DNA of 10,734 nt from an uncultured bacterium (GTDB lineage Bacteria; Planctomycetota; Phycisphaerae; Phycisphaerales; SM1A02). The stretch is from contig CAIOTP010000132.1 of the NCBI GenBank assembly GCA_903861235.1, forward strand, positions 1-10,734. Reading direction: 5' to 3'. Positions 1 to 5,997 of the stretch are shown piece after piece; positions within the stretch are counted from its first letter, which is position 1; each line of letters starts with the position of its first letter. The translations under genes were made by a program, and so were the position numbers. Below the pieces are notes generated by a model. That model saw nothing but the letters and a program-made list of their open reading frames with translations, ran no database searches and had not been told where the DNA came from.

Positions 1-636
1 CCGGCCACCGCCTCGGGCGACCTGGTGGGCGAGCGTGGCGGCAGCGGACAGTTCATGATCGAGGCCTTCGGCCGTGCCGCGCACGCCGGCCGGGACTTTG
101 CGCAGGGCGTCAGTGCCGTGCGGACGCTGGCTGCCGCGGTGACGGAGGTGTGCGCCATGAGCGATCCGGCCTTGGGGCGGGCGGTCAACATCGGGCCGCT
201 GGCGGGCGGCGCGGCCACGAACATCGTGCCGGACCATGCCCGGGCATGGGGGAACCTGCGGTTCCGGACCGCGGCCGAGGGGCGTGCGCTCTCGGAGTCC
301 GTGGCTTCGGTGGCGAGCGGCAGCGAGCGCGACGTGCCTCGGCTCCGGGTGCACCTGACCCTCAACCGGCCCGCCAAGCCCTGCACCGAGGCCGTGCGGG
401 CCATGGGCGAGACCGCCGGCGAGATCGCCCGCGACCTGGGTTTCCGGGTGGGCCTGGGATCCACCGGCGGCGTGAGCGACGCCAACCTGATCCAGCACGA
501 GGGCCCGCCGACGCTGGACGGTCTGGGCGTGCGCGGCGGCAACCTGCACCGCGACGACGAGTTCATGTGGCCTGAGAGCCTGGCCGAGCGGGCTTCGCTG
601 CTGGCCATCCTGCTGCGCCGGCTGGCCGGGCGCTAG
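1..636 (+). CDS. M20-family metallopeptidase (carboxypeptidase G2/ArgE-like), C-terminal part, 5' end outside window
   Basis: The reading frame is open from base 1, so this is the C-terminal 211 residues of a longer protein; the first in-frame GTG (25) is internal. What is visible fits the M20 dimerisation (lid) domain followed by the end of the catalytic domain. GRAAHAGRDF has its His at 82-84, followed by a VNIGPLAGGAATNIVPD stretch typical of the lid domain. Near the end, GGVSDAN and LDGLGVRGGNLH lead to a His at 547-549, the position of the last zinc ligand in carboxypeptidase G2-type enzymes. Family members hydrolyse C-terminal or N-acyl amino acid amide bonds with two zinc ions. The first metal ligands and the catalytic Glu lie upstream of the window, so activity and substrate cannot be judged. 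The gene is convergent with the next one and shares the tetranucleotide CTAG at 633-636, each strand using a TAG stop. Confidence 0.85.
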   Translation, partial: PATASGDLVGERGGSGQFMIEAFGRAAHAGRDFAQGVSAVRTLAAAVTEVCAMSDPALGRAVNIGPLAGGAATNIVPDHARAWGNLRFRTAAEGRALSESVASVASGSERDVPRLRVHLTLNRPAKPCTEAVRAMGETAGEIARDLGFRVGLGSTGGVSDANLIQHEGPPTLDGLGVRGGNLHRDDEFMWPESLAERASLLAILLRRLAGR

Positions 637-1790
637 CGCGACCCGCCCACGCGGCCCATGAGCAGCCGCAGCGAGTCCACCACCTCGTCCTGGTCCGTCT
701 CCGTGAGCCGCTCGTGGAAAGGCAGGGCCAAGGTCCGCTCCGCGATCCGCTCCGCCACCGGGAAGTCCCCGGGCTGGTGTCCCACCGCCAGGCGCACGTG
801 CGGCAGCAAGGCGGCGCAGGGCCACCAGTCGGCGGCGCCGATGTCCAGGCGGTGCAGGCCGTCCACGATGGCGTCGCGGTCCGACTGGGTGAACCGGTCC
901 GAGAGGCGCACCACGAAGCTGCTCCAGCTCATCACCGCGCCGTCGGGCAGACTGGGCAGGATGATGTCGGGCTCCGCCGCGAGCCTTCGCACGTAGCCGT
1001 CGGCCACGGCACGGCGCCGCTCCATGCTGGCGTCGAGCCGCCGGAGCTGACTGAGCCCCAGCGCGGCGTTCATCTCCGGCATGCGGGCGTCCCAGCCGTC
1101 GTAGGTGTGCTGCAGGCGGCTGCCCAGTTCGCTGGGCTGGTGCGGGAAGCTCAGGCGGTCCGTGCGTCCCTGGTGCCTCATGGCACGGCAGGCGGCGGCC
1201 AGATGGTCGTCGTGCGTCACGATCATGCCGCCCTCGCCCGTGGTGATGGGCCGGTTGGCGAAGAAGCCGAAGCAGGCCAGGCGTCCGAAGCGGCCCGCAT
1301 TGTCCTGGCCCAGCGTGGTCCCGAGCGCCTCGGTGGCGTTCTCGAGCATGGGGATCTCCAGGCGCGAGCAGAGCGCGATCAGCTCGGGCATGCCGCCCGG
1401 GTTGCCGAACGTCTCCGCCACCAGCATGGCCCGCGTGCGGGGCGTGAAGGCGCGGTCCACCAGGCGGTGGTCCATGTTCAGGTTGGTGGGATCCGCGTCC
1501 ACGAACACCGGCCGCGCGCCCACGTGAAGCACCGCGTTCACGTTGGCCGAGTAGCCGAAGGCGCTCACCAGCACTTCGTCGCCCGCTCCGATGCCCAGCG
1601 CCCGCAGCGCGATCTCCAGCGCCATGGAGCCGCTGCACACGCCGATGCCGTGGGTGCGACGCGTTCGCTCCGCCATGCCCTGCTCGAAGGCGATCAGGTC
1701 CGGTCCCATGGTCAGACGACCGGAGCGGAGCGAGGCGACCACGGCGTCGAAGTCGACGGGCTCGAGAGCGGGCTGGTGCAGGGGAATCAT
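633..1790 (-). CDS. DegT/DnrJ/EryC1/StrS-type protein with degenerate PLP site
   Basis: The protein has 385 residues, a normal length for the DegT/DnrJ/EryC1/StrS fold (type I aminotransferase), and family landmarks run along its whole length: SGSMALEIALRALG (53-66), GDEVLVSAFGYSAN (70-83), GARPVFVDAD (91-100), ITTGEGGMIVT (182-192) and RMPEMNAALGLSQL in the C-terminal half. Family members usually make amino sugars by PLP-dependent transamination of keto-sugars. Cofactor residues are changed, however. The EDAA motif reads ENAT with Asn151 replacing the pyridine-binding Asp. The SFxxNK motif reads GFFANR, with Gly175 for the phosphate-binding Ser and Arg180 (codon CGG, 1251-1253) for the Schiff-base Lys. 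The fold is confident; ordinary aminotransferase activity is unlikely. The ATG at 1790 was chosen because similarity begins at once (MIPLHQPALE); the open frame upstream overlaps the preceding gene. It starts 5 nt after that gene's stop, so it is probably co-transcribed and translationally coupled. Confidence 0.88.
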   Translation of the reverse strand: MIPLHQPALEPVDFDAVVASLRSGRLTMGPDLIAFEQGMAERTRRTHGIGVCSGSMALEIALRALGIGAGDEVLVSAFGYSANVNAVLHVGARPVFVDADPTNLNMDHRLVDRAFTPRTRAMLVAETFGNPGGMPELIALCSRLEIPMLENATEALGTTLGQDNAGRFGRLACFGFFANRPITTGEGGMIVTHDDHLAAACRAMRHQGRTDRLSFPHQPSELGSRLQHTYDGWDARMPEMNAALGLSQLRRLDASMERRRAVADGYVRRLAAEPDIILPSLPDGAVMSWSSFVVRLSDRFTQSDRDAIVDGLHRLDIGAADWWPCAALLPHVRLAVGHQPGDFPVAERIAERTLALPFHERLTETDQDEVVDSLRLLMGRVGGSR

Positions 1791-1795
1791 GGGGA

Positions 1796-3277
1796 TCAGC
1801 GGGGCTTGAGGCGGGGCGTGGCCTGCGCAAGTCGATTGGCATGCCTCAGGTAGAGCCATGCGGCCTGCATGGCGATCGGTTCGTCCACGCGACCACCGCC
1901 GCCGGCCACACGGCCGAGTTCCTGGAGTTCGTTCGCGCTCAGGGTGGGACTGGCCTTGGCCAGCGTGACCAGAGCCATGCTCTCGCCGCGCTGGGCGAGC
2001 TTGCCCCGCACCATGCGTGCGAAGGCCGCCGACTCCGGCGTGTTCGCGTCGCACATGGCGGCGATGATCACCTCGGGCACCTCGGTCCTGCCGCCCTCGC
2101 GTGTGGCACGGGTCAGCAGTTCGGCCGGGTCGCTGCCGAGCAGCTGGGCGGCGGCGATGGCCGCGATCAGCTTGTCGTGCATGGAGGGCTGATCGATGGT
2201 GTCCAGACGGTCGATGGCCTGCAGCAGCACCCGCTTGCGCGCGGCACCCTCGAGCTTGCCCGCCTGGCGGACCGCCCACTCCGACACGGGGCGGTTGACG
2301 GAGATCATGAGCGTGGCCATGGCTTCCGAGGGGTCCGCCCCCTTGGTGAGCCATCGGCTGCCCGCCTCGGCGATCGCGTCGGGCAGGCCTTCGCCGTTGC
2401 GGATGGACTCGAAGTCCTCGGGCTGCATGGCCGAGTCGGCCGCCAGCATGAGCAGACCGCACTGCACCAGGTTGCGGGTGGAGCGGTCGCTCCGGGCCAG
2501 CTCCAGCAGCGAGGCCCGGCCGGAACTCGGCACCAGCCGCAGCGCGGCGGCGATGGCCGCGATGCGGTCGCGGTCGCGGCTGGTGCGGGTGAGATCGAGC
2601 AGCGGACCCGCTGCAGCCGTGAATCCGTAGTGTCGCGCGGCGTCACCCAGCCGGGCGACCAGGTCGATCCGGTCGGACGCCGAGGCCTCGGAGAGGCGGG
2701 CCACGAAGGCCTTCCACTTCGCGTCGTCGCCCTTCTGCAGGGCCAGCAGCGCGGCCAGACCCTGCACCTCGGCCAGCGTGGTGTCCGGTGCGTCGCGGAG
2801 CATGGCGAGCTCCCACGGCTGGCCCAGGCGGTTGAGTTCCGCCACCAGCAGCGTGCGGTCGTAGGGGGTCAGGTCGTCCCACGCGAGCATGGTTCGGATG
2901 CCATCCGCCTTGAGCAGCCCCAGACCCAGGCACTCGGTGATCACCACCGTGCGAAGCGCCGGGTCTCCCAGCTTGCGAAGGCGCTCGGGATCCGCGCCGC
3001 GTTGGGTGTCCAGTTCCGAGAGTCCCAGGAAACCGTCGATGCGGAGCGGCGGGTCCGGGCTCTCCAGGAGTCCCTCGAACACGGGGGCGAGCGTGGGATC
3101 CTTCAGCGCCCGAAGCGCCACCAGCCGCGGGTGTTGCACGCCGCTGGGCTGGAAGGTGACCGCCTGTCGCAGGGCCAGGATGGAGGCCTCGGTGGGATCG
3201 AATCGCTGCGCCGGCGCCCGTCCGGCGGTCGCCAGGACCAGCAGGGACGGCAGCAGGCACGCGCGCAGCGAAAGCAT
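1796..3277 (-). CDS. Secreted alpha-helical repeat (HEAT-like) protein
   Basis: This is a 493-residue protein that I cannot assign to a named family. It opens with a typical signal peptide: Arg5, then a Leu-rich hydrophobic stretch to about residue 17, then APA at 21-23, suggesting signal peptidase I cleavage before Gln24. The mature chain is Leu/Ala-rich and almost wholly helical by composition. Paired amphipathic segments separated by short Asp/Pro turns (for example DPTLAPVFEGLLESPDPPLR followed by a second helix) resemble HEAT or similar solenoid repeats. No catalytic motif, transmembrane helix or lipobox is visible, so a periplasmic scaffold or binding role is the most that can be inferred. 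The ATG at 3277 is preferred because it gives the signal peptide directly; the frame extending upstream runs antiparallel-free into dnaA and is Arg/Gly-rich. There is no Shine-Dalgarno, and a TACACT hexamer lies 6 nt upstream, so a leaderless transcript is possible besides read-through from dnaA, 20 nt upstream. Confidence 0.75.
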   Translation of the reverse strand: MLSLRACLLPSLLVLATAGRAPAQRFDPTEASILALRQAVTFQPSGVQHPRLVALRALKDPTLAPVFEGLLESPDPPLRIDGFLGLSELDTQRGADPERLRKLGDPALRTVVITECLGLGLLKADGIRTMLAWDDLTPYDRTLLVAELNRLGQPWELAMLRDAPDTTLAEVQGLAALLALQKGDDAKWKAFVARLSEASASDRIDLVARLGDAARHYGFTAAAGPLLDLTRTSRDRDRIAAIAAALRLVPSSGRASLLELARSDRSTRNLVQCGLLMLAADSAMQPEDFESIRNGEGLPDAIAEAGSRWLTKGADPSEAMATLMISVNRPVSEWAVRQAGKLEGAARKRVLLQAIDRLDTIDQPSMHDKLIAAIAAAQLLGSDPAELLTRATREGGRTEVPEVIIAAMCDANTPESAAFARMVRGKLAQRGESMALVTLAKASPTLSANELQELGRVAGGGGRVDEPIAMQAAWLYLRHANRLAQATPRLKPR

Positions 3278-3283
3278 GCGCGA

Positions 3284-3289
3284 AGTGTA
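3284..3289 (-). promoter_or_regulatory. Candidate -10 hexamer (TACACT) for a leaderless transcript
   Basis: On the minus strand the 20-nt gap after dnaA contains TACACT, ending 6 nt before the ATG at 3277. A transcript from it would start at or next to the A of the ATG. The octamer GCTACACT is identical to that at the rpmA promoter. No -35 match is visible. Confidence 0.35.
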
Positions 3290-3297
3290 GCGAAGCC

Positions 3298-4692
3298 TCA
3301 GTGGCGGCTGGACGCGCGGAGCGTGTGGCGAAGCCGGGCCACCAGCTCGCGGGCGGCGATCAGGCCCGCAGGCCCCGCGTCCACGCGTGCGTCGGCCTCG
3401 ATCAGGCCCTGGACGCGCGACCAGGCGCCGTGCACGGCCGAGTGGGCGGATCGGCCCAGACCCCGCGCGATCTCGGGAAAGCTCATGGCGGTCAGGTCGC
3501 GTGCGAGCCACGCCACCAGTCCACGCGCGAGCGCCACGCGCCGATGCCGACCGCCGGCGCGAAGCTGATCCGGCTCGGTGCCCAGCGTTCGGCAGACGGC
3601 CTCCACGATCTCAGGCAGGCGCACGGGCTGCGAGCCGCGCTGCGCATCGTCCTGCTGGAAGATGGCACGCACCTCGCCCGCGGACACCGCCCCCTGCACG
3701 CCGCTCACGGCACGCATGGCGTCGATGCGGCTCAGGGTGCCCTCGATCTCCCGGGCCCCGCCCACGCAGCGTTCCGCGATGGCCAGGGCACCCTCGTCGG
3801 AAAGGCGCATGGCCCGGCGCGCGGCGAGCCGCCGCGCCAGCGTGAGTCGCGTCTCCGGATCGGGGCTCTCCACGCGGACGACCATGCCGGCCAGCATGCG
3901 ACTGACCAGGGCTTGACCGAATCGGCGGATGAGCCGCGGGTGCTCGTCGCTGGCCAGCGCCACCTGCGCGCCGGAGAGGTCCAACGCATCCAGCGTGTGC
4001 AGGAACTCGCTCTGGGTGGCGGCCTTGTCGGCCAGGAAGTGGACATCGTCGATCACCAGCAGGTCCACGCGACGCATCCGCTGGCGGAAGCCGTCCACCT
4101 GACCGGCGCGGACGGCGTGGATGTACTCGTTGGTGAACTGCTCGGCGGGCACGTACCGGATGCGGCATCCGGGCACGCGCTCGCGCCGGGCCTGGCAGAG
4201 GCCCTGCAGCAGGTGCGTCTTGCCCACGCCGCATCCGCCATGCACCACCAGGCATCGCACGCTGTCCTCGCCCTCTGCCATGCGGCGGGCGGCGTCGAGC
4301 GCCAGCTGGTTCGCCGCTCCAGGCACGAAGTCCTCCAGTCGACGCCAGTGGCTGCCGCCTTCGCGCCGGCCGGTGGACTTGCGCGCCCCACCTCGCGCGG
4401 GAGCCGGCTCGTCCTCGGTGGGCGCCGTGCGGGCGGTGGCGGACTCGCGGACATGCCATTCGAGCTCGCCGCTGCCGAGCGTCTCTCGGGCGGCCTCGGC
4501 GAGTTCGTCCCGGAAGTTCCTCTTCAGCCAGTCCGCCACGAAGGGGCTGCGGGCCTCCACCTGGAGTCGCCCCTCGTGCACCTGCAGGCGAGCCTCGCCG
4601 TCGAACCACATGCTGGTCTTCCGCGTGCCGATCCGGCTGTCGAGCAGCGATCGAATGCGGGCGGGAATGTCCTCGGTTCGGGCGGTCGTCAC
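3298..4692 (-). CDS. dnaA: Chromosomal replication initiator protein DnaA
   Basis: DnaA binds DnaA boxes at oriC, oligomerises with ATP and opens the duplex. The product has 464 residues, close to the family norm. Domain I spans about 1-80 (LQVEARSPFVADWLKRNF matches the family pattern), then a short Ala/Pro/Arg-rich linker to about 115. The AAA+ domain III has Walker A GGCGVGKTH (152-160), Walker B LLVIDD (211-216), sensor 1 around ASDEHP (247-252), the SR arginine finger (Arg265) and sensor 2 AREIEG (Arg314). Domain IV covers about 356-464. Its signature, usually GGRDHTTVLHA, reads GRSAHSAVHGA (413-423), so several base-contacting residues differ. The box VII Arg (E. coli R281) appears as Ala261. 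The start is GTG 4692, preceded by AGGA with an 11-nt spacing; the only other in-frame GTG (5001) would add about 100 Arg-rich residues without DnaA similarity. Neighbours are atypical: no dnaN, recF, gyrB or rpmH. A paralogue elsewhere in the genome cannot be excluded. Confidence 0.93.
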   Translation of the reverse strand: MTTARTEDIPARIRSLLDSRIGTRKTSMWFDGEARLQVHEGRLQVEARSPFVADWLKRNFRDELAEAARETLGSGELEWHVRESATARTAPTEDEPAPARGGARKSTGRREGGSHWRRLEDFVPGAANQLALDAARRMAEGEDSVRCLVVHGGCGVGKTHLLQGLCQARRERVPGCRIRYVPAEQFTNEYIHAVRAGQVDGFRQRMRRVDLLVIDDVHFLADKAATQSEFLHTLDALDLSGAQVALASDEHPRLIRRFGQALVSRMLAGMVVRVESPDPETRLTLARRLAARRAMRLSDEGALAIAERCVGGAREIEGTLSRIDAMRAVSGVQGAVSAGEVRAIFQQDDAQRGSQPVRLPEIVEAVCRTLGTEPDQLRAGGRHRRVALARGLVAWLARDLTAMSFPEIARGLGRSAHSAVHGAWSRVQGLIEADARVDAGPAGLIAARELVARLRHTLRASSRH

Positions 4693-4890
4693 GAGGTGCG
4701 GAATCCTGCTGGACGTGCGGACGGCAGGGTGGGCTTGTGGCCCACCGACGATCGAACGAGCGAGTCCGTTCCGGTCACCTGAAGGGACGAGATGGCCGCG
4801 GGACAGCCCCGGCGACCGGACCAGCCGATCGCCCTGACGACCTCGACCACACGACCCAACTTCAGATGTTCGCGTCCTGCGAAGCGAGGG

Positions 4891-4909
4891 GAAGATAGGC
4901 GCAATCTTC
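4891..4909. repeat. Inverted repeat GAAGAT-N7-ATCTTC overlapping the candidate dnaA promoter
   Basis: GAAGAT at 4891-4896 and ATCTTC at 4904-4909 are perfect complements separated by 7 nt. The repeat covers the proposed -10 element and most of the spacer, the position expected of a repressor operator. An alternative pairing of GCGAAG (4879-4884) with CTTCGC (4906-4911) exists. No binding protein can be named. Confidence 0.4.
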
Positions 4910-4919
4910 GCGCGTGCAA
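4892..4919 (-). promoter_or_regulatory. Candidate dnaA promoter
   Basis: On the minus strand TTGCAC (4919-4914) and TATCTT (4897-4892) are separated by 16 nt, giving 3/6 and 4/6 matches to the sigma70 consensus. The transcript would have a leader of roughly 190 nt before the GTG at 4692. This is a modest match, found by eye. Confidence 0.35.
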
Positions 4920-5016
4920 GGGGGAGGCGCTTTGAAACTCGTCGGGATCTCCCGAAGCAGCGGGATTGCAGCGACTTCCCCGCGAAGAAAAACTTCTCCA
5001 CCGTGGCGCACCGCGA

Positions 5017-5037
5017 TTGTCCACATCATGTGGATGA
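5017..5037. promoter_or_regulatory. Head-to-head pair of near-consensus DnaA boxes
   Basis: TTGTCCACA at 5017-5025 (plus strand) and TCATCCACA at 5037-5029 (minus strand) each differ from TTATCCACA by one base. They face each other across a 3-nt spacer (5026-5028), giving the perfect inverted repeat TCCACA-TCA-TGTGGA. The spacer is the stop codon of the acetyltransferase gene, so one box lies in the intergenic region and the other is the last three sense codons (Ser-Ser-Thr). They lie about 325 nt upstream of the dnaA start, a place consistent with autoregulation or origin function. Confidence 0.6.
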
Positions 5038-5943
5038 CTGGACCGGGCGCGCGAAAGCCCTGCGGCGAACGGTGGTTCGGAAGCCGCGCGAGCGGTAGAG
5101 CCTCAGCGCCGGTTCGTTGCGCTCGTCCACCGCAAGGGTGATGGTGCGTTGCGGGCGCTCGGCGGCCTTCAGCAGGGAGCCGTCGAGCAGCACGGCACCC
5201 AAGCCCTTGCCGCGGGCCGACTTGGCCAGGCCCAGGTACGCCACCTCGATCCGGTCGCCATCGAGCGAGACGTTCAGCAAGGCCGCTCCCACGGCCTTGC
5301 CCTCCTGCCGCAGCAGCGACCAGAGCCCTGCGTCGTGCGGTTTGCCGCGACGGTGCCCATCCAGGATGTCCTGGTCCCGGCGCAGGTCCGCAAGCCCCGG
5401 ACAGTCCAGCGTTTCCTCGTAGGTGGCCCGCAGGACCGCCAGCAGTTCCTCGTCGCCGGCCACGGGTTCCAGCGTGAAGCCGGTCGGCAGGGAGGGGGCC
5501 GCGGGATTCCGCCGGTTGGTTCGCTCCATGCATGCCAGCACGGCCAGATCCTGGAAGCCCGCCTGCGTGAAAGGCTGGCTGGCCAGAGGATCCTCGGCAT
5601 CGGTCATCCCCTGAGCCAGGGCCACTTCGGTCGACGCCTGAAGGCTGCAGGCCATCCGGTCCAGCAGCCGTGCGGCCAGGGGCACTTCCTCGGGCCGCAC
5701 ACAGGGACTCAGCGAGAGGGAGGCGGTCCGGCCGGGGTGCCGGCTGATCAGGCCGGCGGCCAGCACGCGATCCGAGGCGTCCACGGCGCACCAGAGGTCG
5801 TCGGGTCGCCAGCCGTCCTCGTCCAGCCTGCGAAGCAGCCAGAGGGCCTCGGCCTGCCGCGAACCCAGCAGCCGACGGGCCGCCGACACCCGGAGGGCGG
5901 GTCCCGCCGTGACGAGCCGAACCTGCTCGGGGGATGCCTGCAC
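5026..5943 (-). CDS. GNAT-family N-acetyltransferase with a degenerate N-terminal GNAT-like half
   Basis: The product has 305 residues, about twice a single GNAT domain. The C-terminal half (about 155-305) has the acetyl-CoA pyrophosphate loop in SARGKGLGAVLLD (RGKGLG at 244-249, fitting R/QxxGxG/A) after a beta strand (IEVAYLGLA), and motif B NEPALRLYRSRGF (276-288), so this half should bind acetyl-CoA and transfer the acetyl group to an amine. The N-terminal half (about 1-140) shows similar strand spacing (DRVLAAGLIS, then QPFTQAGFQDLAVLACMER) but no RxxGxG loop, so it looks like a decayed duplicate, as in tandem-GNAT proteins. The substrate is unknown. GTG 5943 is the earliest possible start because an in-frame TAG lies 12 nt upstream. 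It has no Shine-Dalgarno, and TAGGCT lies 6 nt upstream. Its last codons and stop form half of the DnaA-box pair; transcription from it would run towards dnaA. Confidence 0.85.
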   Translation of the reverse strand: MQASPEQVRLVTAGPALRVSAARRLLGSRQAEALWLLRRLDEDGWRPDDLWCAVDASDRVLAAGLISRHPGRTASLSLSPCVRPEEVPLAARLLDRMACSLQASTEVALAQGMTDAEDPLASQPFTQAGFQDLAVLACMERTNRRNPAAPSLPTGFTLEPVAGDEELLAVLRATYEETLDCPGLADLRRDQDILDGHRRGKPHDAGLWSLLRQEGKAVGAALLNVSLDGDRIEVAYLGLAKSARGKGLGAVLLDGSLLKAAERPQRTITLAVDERNEPALRLYRSRGFRTTVRRRAFARPVQSST

Positions 5944-5949
5944 GCGGAC

Positions 5950-5955
5950 AGCCTA
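5950..5955 (-). promoter_or_regulatory. Candidate -10 hexamer (TAGGCT) for a leaderless acetyltransferase transcript
   Basis: On the minus strand TAGGCT ends 6 nt before the GTG at 5943, the same spacing seen at two other genes here. It matches TATAAT only at T1, A2 and T6, and there is no good -35 element. It is listed mainly because the spacing recurs. Confidence 0.27.
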
Positions 5956-5985
5956 ACCGCCTCTGCGGCGGCAACCGGGGGCCAG

Positions 5986-5991
5986 TACGAT
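5986..5991 (+). promoter_or_regulatory. Candidate -10 hexamer (TACGAT) for a leaderless transcript
   Basis: TACGAT (4/6 to TATAAT) ends 6 nt before the ATG at 5998, so transcription would begin at or next to the start codon. No Shine-Dalgarno and no clear -35 hexamer are present. It shares the 54-nt divergent intergenic region with the acetyltransferase start. Confidence 0.35.
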
Positions 5992-5997
5992 GCCGGG

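Larger units (their letters stand above)
4693..5025. other. Intergenic region upstream of dnaA; candidate regulatory/origin region
   Basis: No gene is supported in these 333 nt. The open frames crossing it, including the N-terminal extension of dnaA, encode Arg/Ser/Gly-rich sequence without family similarity. It holds a candidate dnaA promoter overlapped by an inverted repeat (4891-4919), one of the few A/T-rich patches in the window (4984-4996, GAAG-AAAAA-CTTC), a weak CCACA-containing site (4843-4851, TCGACCACA, three mismatches to the DnaA box) and, at its right edge, the first of two near-consensus DnaA boxes. This is compatible with DnaA autoregulation or an origin. I see no dense box cluster and no long AT-rich unwinding element. 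Confidence 0.5.

Noticed and set aside
1791..2462. Upstream extension of the DegT-like gene in the same frame
   Set aside because: It overlaps the helical-repeat gene and encodes His/Arg/Gly-rich sequence without family similarity; homology begins at the ATG at 1790.
1841..4837. Long plus-strand open frames across the dnaA and repeat-protein genes
   Set aside because: They are antisense shadows in GC-rich coding DNA: His/Gln/Arg-rich, no recognisable domain, and they cover genes with clear motifs on the other strand.
4843..4851. Additional DnaA box (TCGACCACA)
   Set aside because: Three mismatches to TTATCCACA; only the CCACA core agrees, so it cannot be called by eye.
4984..4996. GAAG-AAAAA-CTTC as a terminator for the acetyltransferase gene
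   Set aside because: The stem has only 4 pairs and no T-tract follows it in the transcript direction.
4693..5001. N-terminal extension of DnaA from GTG 5001
   Set aside because: The roughly 100 added residues are Arg/Ser-rich with no DnaA domain I character; domain I is already complete from GTG 4692.
5957..5971. CCGCC-TCTGC-GGCGG hairpin in the divergent intergenic region
   Set aside because: A 5-bp GC stem is common by chance at this base composition and has no other support.
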